Source: Amycolatopsis lexingtonensis (GTDB lineage Bacteria > Actinomycetota > Actinomycetes > Mycobacteriales > Pseudonocardiaceae). Taken from it: a stretch of DNA of 64,000 bases. The translations under genes were made by a program, and so were the position numbers. The stretch covers positions 4,094,501 to 4,158,500 of the forward strand of contig NZ_JADBEG010000001.1 of the NCBI RefSeq assembly GCF_014873755.1, in the 5' to 3' direction. The notes under the pieces are model-generated. The model was not told where the DNA came from. It worked only from the letters and a program-made list of their open reading frames with translations, and did no database searches. Shown in pieces: positions 57,013 to 64,000 of the stretch (the first letter of the stretch is position 1; the number at the start of each line of letters is the position of its first letter).

Positions 57013-57948
57013 CTACTCGCGCACCTTCTCGTCCCACTCCGGACGCGGGTCCACCCGCACTCGACGCGCCCCCACGTCTTCGGGACCCGGCATCGTGCTT
57101 CCGGGCAGCGACACTGCTGCCGCTCCCCAGGCGACGGCTGTGGCCAGCGCCTGCGGGCCACTCCCCCCTGCCGCCAGGAAACCGGCGAGCATCGCGTCGC
57201 CGGCACCGACCGAGCTGCGCGGTTCGGCCGATGCGTTGGCGCACCAGACTCCCGCTTCCTCCACCAGCACGGCACCCTTGCTGCCGAGACTGGCGAGAAC
57301 CGTGCCCGCGCCGAGGGCGCGGAGTTCCTGTGCGGCGTCGACGACGTCCCGCACGGTGTCCAGCTGCCGGCCGACCGCTTCCTCGAGCTCGTCGAGGTTC
57401 GGCTTGACCAGCGCCGGCCCGGCCTTGACCGACGTCCGGAACGCCGGGCCGCTGGTGTCCACGACGACCTTGGCGCCGGTCGTGGCCAGGCGCGCGATCA
57501 GGTCGGCGTAGAAGTCTTCGCCGGCACCGGGTGGCAGGCTTCCCGCCGCCACCACCCATTCCGCGTCGGCCACGTGGGACATCAGCGTGTCGCACAGGGT
57601 TTCCAGTTCCGCACCGGAAAGGTGCGGCCCGCTTTCGTTCACCTTGGTGACGGTCGCGTCCGGCTCGACCACGCTGATGTTGCTGCGCACGGGTTCCGCG
57701 GTCGGCACCCGGACCACGTCGATGTTGTAGTCGCGCAGCAGGCTGATCAGGTGGTCGCCGTCGGCGCCGCCGGCCGGGACGACGGCCCGGGCCTTGAGCC
57801 CGTTGCGCACGAGCGCGCGTGCGACGTTGATGCCCTTGCCTCCCGGCTGGACACGCGCACCCGTAGCCCGGTGCAGCTCGCCCCGGATGAGCCGGTCGAC
57901 CTCGATCGTCCGGTCCACACTCGGGTTCGCTGTGAGGGTCACGAACAC
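57013..57948 (-). CDS. pfkB: PfkB-family hexose-phosphate kinase (1-phosphofructokinase/tagatose-6-phosphate kinase type)
   Basis: This 311-aa ribokinase-superfamily enzyme phosphorylates a ketohexose-phosphate to the bisphosphate. The first signature is PGGKGINVARALVRNG (from residue 36). The second is SVGAGDAMLAGF, near residue 250, with the catalytic Asp in GAGD. VKPNLDELEE is also typical. The GTG at 57948 is chosen for GGAGG nine bases upstream; the frame extends further but over the promoter. It is the first gene of the PTS operon. In FruK the substrate is fructose-1-phosphate, and in LacC-type enzymes tagatose-6-phosphate. Paired with a polyol-phosphate dehydrogenase, the latter type of reaction fits better (inference). 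Confidence 0.88.
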   Translation of the reverse strand: MFVTLTANPSVDRTIEVDRLIRGELHRATGARVQPGGKGINVARALVRNGLKARAVVPAGGADGDHLISLLRDYNIDVVRVPTAEPVRSNISVVEPDATVTKVNESGPHLSGAELETLCDTLMSHVADAEWVVAAGSLPPGAGEDFYADLIARLATTGAKVVVDTSGPAFRTSVKAGPALVKPNLDELEEAVGRQLDTVRDVVDAAQELRALGAGTVLASLGSKGAVLVEEAGVWCANASAEPRSSVGAGDAMLAGFLAAGGSGPQALATAVAWGAAAVSLPGSTMPGPEDVGARRVRVDPRPEWDEKVRE

Positions 57949-57987
57949 TTCAGCACACCTCCGCCGGGGTCCTCGTTGATTTGGTTG

Positions 57988-58016
57988 ATATTGCCTGTGT
58001 TCATCTGCGTTTGCAA
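57988..58016 (-). promoter_or_regulatory. Possible promoter of the PTS operon
   Basis: On the minus strand TTGCAA (58011-58016) and CAATAT (57988-57993) are 17 bp apart, about 40 bp upstream of the kinase GTG. Agreement with sigma-70 consensus is moderate. Confidence 0.35.
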
Positions 58017-58021
58017 GACCC

Positions 58022-58037
58022 AACTTCACCGGAAGTT
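58022..58037. promoter_or_regulatory. Inverted repeat, candidate operator upstream of the PTS operon
   Basis: AACTTC-ACCG-GAAGTT is a perfect 6-bp inverted repeat just upstream of the possible -35 element. A DeoR- or GntR-type sugar regulator would be usual, but none is encoded in the window. Confidence 0.3.
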
Positions 58038-58157
58038 CAACCGTTATCTTCGGAAGCAGCTGATCTTTGCGCTGTGGCCTGGCAGAACGTCGACCACGCC
58101 GCGTGGCAGAAAACCAACACAAAGCCATATCGCCAACCCCGACGCCGAGCACGACAA

Positions 58158-58204
58158 GGCGGGCCGGGTGGCCCTCCGATTTTCCGGAGGTCACCCGGCC
58201 CGCC
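58158..58204 (-). terminator. Long hairpin terminator after the regulator genes
   Basis: GGCGGGCCGGGTG (58158-58170) pairs with 58192-58204. An inner CCTCCG/CGGAGG stem closes an ATTTTC loop. It lies 16 bp past the stop of the small gene ending at 58221 and separates the regulator transcript from the PTS operon. Confidence 0.8.
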
Positions 58205-58220
58205 ACGCCGTTTCCGCACG

Positions 58221-58490
58221 TCACGCCGCTTCGCCCACCGTCCCGAGCGCCGCGGCTCCGGCCGGCGTCAGCCGGGCCCGCACCCGCTGCCCGACCCGGC
58301 CCGGCCGCGCCGGGGCCACCAGGCCGCGGTGTGCGAGCCCGTGGGCGGTGTACTGGTCGCAGCACACCAGCCCGTCGATGTAGAGGTCGGGCTCGCAGCT
58401 GCAAGCGATTTCCGCCCGGCCGGCCGCGACCGCGCGCAGCATCGCCCGTGCCCGGTGGGTCAGTTCGTCCGGGAGCCTCGTCGCACCCAT
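58221..58490 (-). CDS. Small cysteine-containing protein of unknown function
   Basis: I do not recognise a named family. From the ATG at 58490 it is 89 aa; a GTG at 58496 or a start overlapping the regulator's end is possible. The centre holds a CSCEPDLYIDGLVCCDQ cluster, with CxC and CC pairs that could bind metal or form disulfides. The C-terminal half (HGLAHRGLVAP, RVRARLTPAGAAAL) reads like a winged-helix end, as in small MarR/PadR-like proteins. It sits at the 3' end of the PAS-LuxR gene, nearly overlapping it, and is followed by a strong terminator, so it is co-expressed with that regulator. Confidence 0.6.
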   Translation of the reverse strand: MGATRLPDELTHRARAMLRAVAAGRAEIACSCEPDLYIDGLVCCDQYTAHGLAHRGLVAPARPGRVGQRVRARLTPAGAAALGTVGEAA

Positions 58491-58506
58491 CGCGGCCACG
58501 GCCCCG

Positions 58507-59199
58507 TCACCGCACGAAGTCCGGCAGCGCACGCGGAGGCCACGACCCGACCCCGAAGATGCCCATGGAGTAGGCCTTCGAGATCAGCGCCGGCCGGTTC
58601 TTCACCTTCATCTTCCGCAGCAAAGTCGTCACGTGGTACTCCACGCCGCCGCGGCTCATGTAGAGGTTGGCCGCGAGCTGGATCGTGGAGACCCCGGAGG
58701 CGACCCCTTCGAGGATGCGAGCGTCGATTTCGGACAGGATCTTCTTCTTGCCGCAGGCCACCTGGTTGCCGCGCTCGTTCTTGTCCGGCCGGAACACGAC
58801 CGTCAGGCTGTCGAGCCGGTCGCCGACGCCGTGCACCGTGGAGCCGATGAACTCACCGGAAAGCGTCGTGCCGTTCTCGCGCATCACCAGGATCCGCTCG
58901 ACGAACCGGCTGCGCTCACCGCGGGCCAGCAGCCGCAGCTGGTTCTCGACCTTGCTCCGCACGCTGGGGTGCAGCAGGTCGCAGAGACCGGTGCCGGTGA
59001 CCGCGTCCGAGCTGCGCTCGAAAACGCGGAAGAACTCCATGCTGGCCGACACGATCCGCAACCGGTGGTCGAGGTTCACCATGCACATTTCGGGGGTGAT
59101 CGCCCGCAGCGCGGGCTTGCGGGGGGCGGTCCGCGCAGCCCGGTCCGCGACCACGGCCACCTCGGCACCCACAGCCAGATCCGCAACGTCCGCACTCAT
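58507..59199 (-). CDS. PAS-LuxR transcriptional regulator (PimM/NysRIV/AmphRIV family)
   Basis: This 230-aa regulator is of the type that activates polyene macrolide genes. An N-terminal PAS sensor fold spans about residues 33-145 (PEMCMVNLDHRLRIVSAS; VVFRPDK at its end). A LuxR-type DNA-binding domain begins near 155 (SEIDARILEGVASGVST), with LYMSRGGVEYHVTTLLRKMK as the recognition region and a C-terminal SMGIFGVGSWPPRALPDF tail typical of PimM. It is slightly longer at the N-terminus than PimM (about 190 aa). The ATG at 59199 follows AAAGGA. It shares its strand with the two LAL regulators upstream and with the small gene downstream. PimM-type proteins bind CTVGGGAWWTCCCBAG-like sites before polyene genes. 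Confidence 0.93.
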   Translation of the reverse strand: MSADVADLAVGAEVAVVADRAARTAPRKPALRAITPEMCMVNLDHRLRIVSASMEFFRVFERSSDAVTGTGLCDLLHPSVRSKVENQLRLLARGERSRFVERILVMRENGTTLSGEFIGSTVHGVGDRLDSLTVVFRPDKNERGNQVACGKKKILSEIDARILEGVASGVSTIQLAANLYMSRGGVEYHVTTLLRKMKVKNRPALISKAYSMGIFGVGSWPPRALPDFVR

Positions 59200-59570
59200 G
59201 AAGGCATTCCTTTCTCCGGCTGGAAGCTGAAGCCCCGGGGCGAGAAGGCCGCCGGCTGCGAGTCATTCGCCGAGCCGTGTCTCCGGGGTGATGCAGATCA
59301 TGTTATGCACGCTTGATTATCCCGGGCAACACAATCCGGACACCCGCCCTTAACACTGTGGTGCGGGGGCGGTGGGGGTACGGAGGTACGGACCGCCGTG
59401 CGGTGCGGTGCGGTACCGAACCCGGGGGCGGGCGGGCAAGCCCGCTGCCCTTTTGGCTCCTGACCTGGGAAATCCATCGGAACGGGGGTCCGTACCCCCG
59501 CACCCCGCACCGCACCCGCGTACCGAACCCCGCACGCGGGGTGCGGGGGTGCGGGGTACGGCAACGGGAA
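59200..59570. other. 371-bp intergenic region between LAL and PAS-LuxR genes
   Basis: No gene is seen here. The half next to the PAS-LuxR gene holds its probable promoter; on the minus strand GATAAT lies at 59316-59321, about 117 bp before the ATG, with no strong -35. The half next to the LAL stop is a dense set of GC-rich inverted and direct repeats. A partial PAS-LuxR operator match (GGGAAATCC core) lies at 59463-59478. Confidence 0.5.
59361..59560. repeat. GC-rich imperfect inverted repeats with GTACGG/CCGTAC units
   Basis: The block 59361-59385 (GTGCGGGGGCGGTGGGGGTA) recurs in inverted orientation at about 59484-59511. TACCGAACCC occurs at about 59413 and 59518, and CCCCGCACGCGGGG forms a tight hairpin near 59529. 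The whole could fold as a long imperfect cruciform right after the LAL stop. It may be a terminator, a degenerate mobile palindrome, or both. Confidence 0.6.
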
Positions 59571-62381
59571 TCAGCTCTCCTGGTCGAGCGCGCCGAGCCG
59601 CTCGATGAGCTCGGCGCGGCCGCTGACCTCGAGCTTGCGGTAGGTGCCGGTGAGGTTCTTCTCGACCGCACGCCGGGTGACGCCGAGGGAATCGGCGATC
59701 CGCTGGTTCGTCCAGCCCCGCACGACGAGCCGCGCGACCGCGGCTTCGGTCTTGGTGAGGTTCCCCAGGCTGTCGCCGGAAAACCGCAGCACGGGGCCGT
59801 TCAGCTCGGTTTCGCCGCTGCCGTCCAACCAGGACGCGCCGATCGCCTTGACCAGTTCCCGGCCCTCGGCCAGCAGGTCTTCGGCGTCGGGCAGGCCGGC
59901 GTCGAGCAGCCGGGTGCCCAGCACGACGGCGGTGCGGGCGCGCTCGACCACGTTCTCCGACTCGCGCAGGATGCCCGCCGCCTCCTGCAGCAGCGCGATG
60001 CCGTCCGCGCCGCCGGTCAGCATCCCTTGCAGGCGCAGGGAACGCCCGACGCTCAGCGGGGTTCCCCAGGCTTGCGCGAACTGGTCCTCTTCGGCCGCGT
60101 GCGCCTGGGCGGCGGTCAGGTCGCCGAGGCGCTGGCGCACCAGCGCCGCCCAGATCCGCCACGGGTACTGGGGTGTGTTGACCCAGCCCTCGCGTTCCAG
60201 GCGCCGCCCGCAGTCGAGGAACCGGCCCAGCGCCGTCGCCGGGTCGCCGCGGACCAGGTCGATCATCCCGCGGGTCAGCCGCCGCGCGGCGAACACGCGG
60301 TGGTCGGTGCCGTCCATCGGCGTGCCCAGCAGGCGTTCGCCGAGCTCGGGATCCTGGGTCTCCAAGGCGATCTGGGCGAGCGTGGTGACCGACCGCGCGA
60401 GCGCGTCCGGCCAGGCCTCGTGGTCGGTGCCCTCCAGCACGCCGAGCGCGATCCGCCGCGCCTTGGCCAGGTCCCCTTGCGCCAGCTTGACTTCCGCGAT
60501 CTCGGCGGCGATCAGCGAAGCGGTGTCCGGCCAATGCTCCTGCGCCGCCTGCGCGGCCGCGGTCAGCGCGGGCTCGAGCACGGCGGCGCGGTCGGCGAGG
60601 ACCGTGGCGGACACCAGCAGCGGCAAGGACGTGTAGGCGTGCCGCGGGTCGAGCGGCTCTTCGCTGACCAGTCGCTTGAGGACGGTCTCGACGTCGTCGG
60701 CAGGCACGCTGCCGGAAAGCACCGCGGAGTGCAGCAGCACCACCGCGAGCTCCCGGCCGGCCGGGGTGTCCAGGCGCCCGGTGGGCTCGAGTTCGGTGAG
60801 GCGGGCCAGCGCGGCTTCGCCGCGGCCCGGCTGTCCGATCCCCGGGTACCAGGTCCGGGCTTCGGCCCGCAGCGCCAGCTCTGCCGGTTCCCCGTCGCGC
60901 AGCACGGGTTCGACGGCGGCACGCACGGCCGCGCCGACGTTCGGCGCCGCCGCGGCGAACGCGGGCGGGATCCACAGCGCCGCTTCCGCCTGCTGCGGCC
61001 CGGGCGGCAGCAGCGACAACGCCTGTGACAGGTGCCGGGCCGCGGCGACCAGGTCGAACCCGCGTTCCGCGGCGGCGAGCTCGACGAGCAGCCTGCCGCG
61101 TTCTTCACTGTCGGGCGCGGTGTTCAGCAGGGCCCGGCGCAGGTAGCGCGCCGCGAGCTCGCCGGCCCCGCGCTCCAGCACGCTGCCCGCGGCCGAGCTG
61201 AGGATCCGCACTTCCCAGGGATCCTCGGCGATGCCGACCTTCATCAGCGTCTCGGCCACCCGCTCCGCCGGGCGCCCGTGCTCGTAGAGCAGCCTCGCCG
61301 CCCGCCGGTAGAGGTCCTCGCGCAGCTCGACCGGGATCGCGGATTCGATGCCGTCGCGCACGCTCGTGGTGACGAAGCCGATCCGCCCGTCCTCGCGGCC
61401 GGCCAGGCCCAGCCGTTCCAGGTGCTGCACCGCGGAGGAGTACTCGACGTCGTCGAGCCCGACGAGGTCGGCGGCGAGCCCGGGCTCGGCGAGGTCGCCG
61501 AGCACCGCGACCGCGCGGGCGAGCGCGAGCACCGCGGGCGGCTGCGACCCCAGCGACATCAGGACGCGGTGGTCGAGCAGCCGCACGGCTTCGGCTTCCG
61601 CGGCCGCGGTCTGCGCGGCGACCGGCCGCAGCCCTTCGGCGACCAGTCCGGTGAGGACGGTCGCGACGTCGGCCGGGTTGCCCCGGGAAACCTCGTGCAG
61701 CATCGCGGTGAAGGGTTCCTCGGCGCGCTCGCCGAACGCGACCTCCGCCATCGAACCGACCGCGGACCGTGAAAGCGGTGCGGGCACGACGATCCGCGCG
61801 GCCGCGGTCACCAGTTCGTGCACCAGCGGGTACTTCGGCGCCTCGCATTCGTCGGCCAGCGCCAGCGCGAGCAGGATCCGCGACCCGCTCAGCCGCTTGG
61901 CGAGGTAGCCCAGCAGGCGCAGCGATCCCTGGTCGGCCCACTGCAGGTCGTCGACGATCACCACGACCAGGTCGTCGTGGGACATCGCGTGCACCACTGT
62001 GTGCAGTCCATAGAGGACGGCTTCGGTGGGCAGGTAGTGCTCGTGGCCGTCGGTGATGAGCCGTTCTTCGGTCAGGGCACGCAGGATCTGCTCGGACGCG
62101 CCCTGGAACCACCGGTCCCGCTCGGCTTCGCCGGCCGCGACGAGCACCGGGCGGCACAGCTGCTGGGCGATGCCGAACGCGAAGTCCTCTTCGAGCCGGG
62201 TGGCGTCCGCGCGCAGCACCCGGGCGCCCGCGCCGAACGCCGCCGCCATGGTGTCCCGCAGCAGCGCGGACTTCCCGCTGCCGGCCGGGCCGCTGATCAG
62301 CAGCAGGGAACCGTCACCACCCGCGGCCGCGTTCAGCGCGGTCGCGATCGCGGCCCGTTCGGCGTCACGTTCCAGCAGCAC
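59571..62381 (-). CDS. LAL-family (large ATP-binding LuxR) transcriptional regulator
   Basis: This 936-aa regulator has an N-terminal AAA-type ATPase: Walker A GPAGSGKS at 31-38, and Walker B VVVIVDD at 139-145 followed by LQWAD. A long helical repeat middle follows, then a C-terminal LuxR helix-turn-helix (LTKTEAAVARLVVRGWTNQR near 870, then VEKNLTGTYRKLEV). Length and architecture match the NysRI-RIII and AmphRI-RIII activators of polyene clusters. The GTG at 62381 lies 6 bp after the stop of the upstream LAL gene, without a clear ribosome site, so translation is probably coupled. Other LALs control sugar use (MalT); the neighbouring PAS-LuxR and polyene PKS favour a pathway role. Confidence 0.9.
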   Translation of the reverse strand: MLLERDAERAAIATALNAAAGGDGSLLLISGPAGSGKSALLRDTMAAAFGAGARVLRADATRLEEDFAFGIAQQLCRPVLVAAGEAERDRWFQGASEQILRALTEERLITDGHEHYLPTEAVLYGLHTVVHAMSHDDLVVVIVDDLQWADQGSLRLLGYLAKRLSGSRILLALALADECEAPKYPLVHELVTAAARIVVPAPLSRSAVGSMAEVAFGERAEEPFTAMLHEVSRGNPADVATVLTGLVAEGLRPVAAQTAAAEAEAVRLLDHRVLMSLGSQPPAVLALARAVAVLGDLAEPGLAADLVGLDDVEYSSAVQHLERLGLAGREDGRIGFVTTSVRDGIESAIPVELREDLYRRAARLLYEHGRPAERVAETLMKVGIAEDPWEVRILSSAAGSVLERGAGELAARYLRRALLNTAPDSEERGRLLVELAAAERGFDLVAAARHLSQALSLLPPGPQQAEAALWIPPAFAAAAPNVGAAVRAAVEPVLRDGEPAELALRAEARTWYPGIGQPGRGEAALARLTELEPTGRLDTPAGRELAVVLLHSAVLSGSVPADDVETVLKRLVSEEPLDPRHAYTSLPLLVSATVLADRAAVLEPALTAAAQAAQEHWPDTASLIAAEIAEVKLAQGDLAKARRIALGVLEGTDHEAWPDALARSVTTLAQIALETQDPELGERLLGTPMDGTDHRVFAARRLTRGMIDLVRGDPATALGRFLDCGRRLEREGWVNTPQYPWRIWAALVRQRLGDLTAAQAHAAEEDQFAQAWGTPLSVGRSLRLQGMLTGGADGIALLQEAAGILRESENVVERARTAVVLGTRLLDAGLPDAEDLLAEGRELVKAIGASWLDGSGETELNGPVLRFSGDSLGNLTKTEAAVARLVVRGWTNQRIADSLGVTRRAVEKNLTGTYRKLEVSGRAELIERLGALDQES

Positions 62382-62387
62382 CGGCCA

Positions 62388-64000
62388 TCAACTCGCTGCG
62401 GAGCCGGGGCTCATCAGCTCGGCGAGCTGCCCCCGGCCGGTCACGGTCAGCTTGCGGTAGATCCGGGTCAGGCGCAGCTCCACCAAGCGGCTGCTCAGCT
62501 GCAGCGCCCGCGCGATCTCGGGGTTCGTCCGGCCCGCGGCGGCGAGCGCGGCGATGCGAGCCTCCTGTTCGGACAGTGCGCCGGCGGGGCCGCCGGGCGC
62601 GGGCCGCGCGGCGGCGTCCGGCCCGCGGCGGGCCAGCCGGCCGGAGACGTCGCGGATCTTCTCCGCGAGTCCCGCCGGCAGCAGCTGCGGCCGCAGCGTC
62701 GCCACCCGCCCGATCAGCGCGGTGGCCTCGGCGACGTCCCCGTCGTCGAGGCACGCGGCGGCGAGTTCGGTGACGGCGGTGAGGAAGTCGACGCGCCGGG
62801 CCGTCCCCTCCAGCAGGAGGACGGCGCGTTCGAGGTGCGCCCGGCGCTCGCCGCCGGTGAAGACGTCGGCCAGGTGCAGGCTGGTGGCCCCGCGCGCGCC
62901 CGGCACGCCCCAGGTTTCCGCGCGTGCCAACGCTTCCCGCGCCAGCTCGACGGCACCCTCGGCGCCGGAGCGGGCCAGCGCCAGCGCCGCGCCGGTCCGC
63001 CACGGCAGGTCGACGGGGTTGCCTTCGCGCCGTCCGGTGGTCCCGCGGCCGGCCGCGCGGAACGCTTCGAGCGCGGCGCGCGCGTCGCCCTTGGCCAGGA
63101 GCGCGCGGCCGCGTTGCAGCAGCAGGTACCCGGCGGCCAGCCCGTCGTCCGCGCCGGCCGGGAGCACCGGTGCCACCGCGCGCTCGGCTTCGTCGAGCCG
63201 CATCGCGGCCAGCGCCGCTTCCGCGCGCACGGCCCGCAGGCCGGGCAGTGCCCGCGGGTGCCACGCGGATTCGGGCAGCCGCGCCACCGCGGCGTCGAGA
63301 TCGGCCTGTGCCTGGCCGAGGTTGCCGCGGCGCAGTTCGCAGCGCGCCCGCAGCAGCACGGCGTTCGCCGCGACCGCGCGAGCGCCGGTGCGGACCGCGT
63401 CCTGGTGGACGTCGGTGAGGCCGAGCACCGCCTCGGAAAGCTCGTCGGTGCACAGCAGCACCCACGCGGCCCGCAGGCGCAGGGTGTGCGGCAGGTTCGC
63501 GCGCGGCTCGAGCGCGAGCCGGGCGAATTCCCTGGCCCGGCCGGGCTCCCGGCCGCGGCGCGCGAGTTCCACCGCGGTCGTCGCCGCGCGCACCGGGTCG
63601 GTTTCCCCGGACTCCGCGGGCGGCACGTCGAACGCGGGCGCCGGGACGACCGGACCGGCCGCGCAGTCCTCTTGGGCCAGCCGGCCGAGCGCGGCCAGCG
63701 CGGACGTGCCGGCTTCGAACCCGCTGCGGCGGCGGCAGGTCGCGGCGATCACGCGGTGCGCGGTGCGGGTGTCCCCGCGGGCGAGCAGGTGGTCGGCCGC
63801 CTCGAGCAGCACCGCGCCGGAGACCTCCGGGCCGGTGTCGAGCAGGACGCGCTGCAGGCGCTGGTCGCTCAGCTCCGGTTCGTCGGCGACCTCGGCCAGC
63901 GCGAGCCCGAGCATCAGCTTCCGGCGTTCGGCCGGGCTGACCGGTTCGCGCAGCGCCCGGCCGAGCAGCCGCGCCGCGCCCGCGTCGTCCCCGAGCACCC
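62388..64000 (-). CDS. Second LAL-family LuxR regulator, N-terminal part outside window
   Basis: About 537 C-terminal residues are visible; the frame is open to the right edge, so the P-loop ATPase end is beyond position 64000. The middle is alanine/arginine/leucine-rich helical repeat. The C-terminus is a LuxR helix-turn-helix (LSEQEARIAALAAAGRTNPE, then LVELRLTRIYRKLTV). It ends 6 bp before the next LAL gene, forming a tandem LAL pair like nysRI-nysRII. The GTG near the window edge is an internal valine rather than the start. Confidence 0.88.
   Translation of the reverse strand, partial: VLGDDAGAARLLGRALREPVSPAERRKLMLGLALAEVADEPELSDQRLQRVLLDTGPEVSGAVLLEAADHLLARGDTRTAHRVIAATCRRRSGFEAGTSALAALGRLAQEDCAAGPVVPAPAFDVPPAESGETDPVRAATTAVELARRGREPGRAREFARLALEPRANLPHTLRLRAAWVLLCTDELSEAVLGLTDVHQDAVRTGARAVAANAVLLRARCELRRGNLGQAQADLDAAVARLPESAWHPRALPGLRAVRAEAALAAMRLDEAERAVAPVLPAGADDGLAAGYLLLQRGRALLAKGDARAALEAFRAAGRGTTGRREGNPVDLPWRTGAALALARSGAEGAVELAREALARAETWGVPGARGATSLHLADVFTGGERRAHLERAVLLLEGTARRVDFLTAVTELAAACLDDGDVAEATALIGRVATLRPQLLPAGLAEKIRDVSGRLARRGPDAAARPAPGGPAGALSEQEARIAALAAAGRTNPEIARALQLSSRLVELRLTRIYRKLTVTGRGQLAELMSPGSAAS

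Noticed and set aside
56934..57275. N-terminal extension of the EIIC protein
   Set aside because: It overlaps the kinase gene, shows no membrane segments, and a good ribosome site precedes the ATG at 56933.
57949..58404. N-terminal extension of the PfkB kinase
   Set aside because: It runs over a promoter-like region and a strong terminator, and the family normally starts at the FVTLTANPS segment preceded here by GGAGG.
59361..59560. Repeat block read as a CRISPR array
   Set aside because: The units are unequal, occur in both orientations and lack regular unique spacers; no cas genes are present.

Overview
The window is high-GC actinomycete DNA. Codon use, the repeat families and the gene content suggest a member of the Pseudonocardiaceae such as Amycolatopsis (inference). 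It covers part of a giant modular type I polyketide synthase (PKS) cluster, best read as a mycosaminyl-polyene (amphotericin/nystatin-type) macrolide pathway. The window includes the two sugar-nucleotide genes, a carbohydrate phosphotransferase (PTS) operon, and regulators of the families that control polyene clusters.

Layout. Positions 1-49341, minus strand: two consecutive PKS genes. The upstream one (22768-49341, 8857 aa) is complete and has six modules. In transcription order these are KS-AT-DH-KR-ACP, KS-AT-KR-ACP, KS-AT(methylmalonyl-type)-KR-ACP, KS-AT-KR-ACP, KS-AT-(dead KR)-ACP and KS-AT-KR-ACP. This is the pattern of the polyol-half synthase (modules 9-14) of nystatin and amphotericin: last olefin, hydroxyl, branched carbon, hydroxyl, ketone that becomes the hemiketal, hydroxyl. 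The downstream gene starts at 22741 and runs off the left edge, with 7580 codons present. It shows four full modules and most of a fifth: KS-AT-(dead DH)-KR-ACP, KS-AT-DH-ER-KR-ACP, KS-AT-KR-ACP, KS-AT-DH-KR-ACP and KS-AT-DH-. All its ATs look malonyl-specific. It is longer than the three-module NysJ/AmphJ.

Positions 49478-51760: a GDP-mannose 4,6-dehydratase (minus, just upstream of the PKS genes) and a divergent DegT-family sugar aminotransferase (plus), which together suit GDP-mycosamine or GDP-perosamine formation. Positions 51970-57948, minus: a seven-gene operon in the order PfkB-family kinase, mannitol-type EIIC, EIIB, EIIA, zinc polyol-phosphate dehydrogenase, enzyme I, HPr. This is a self-contained PTS and polyol catabolic operon. 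Strong hairpins separate it from the aminotransferase on one side and from the regulators on the other. Positions 58221-64000, minus: a small unknown protein, a PAS-LuxR regulator of the PimM/NysRIV family and two LAL (large ATP-binding LuxR) regulators, the last cut by the right edge.

The loading and polyene-forming PKS proteins, thioesterase, P450s, glycosyltransferase and exporters expected for such a pathway are not in this window. Unusual features include short perfect palindromes inserted in frame within PKS linkers, a low-GC codon patch with a TTA codon inside an AT domain, three inactivated or altered reductive domains, an AT with a non-standard specificity motif, and a primary-metabolism operon between the sugar genes and the regulators.
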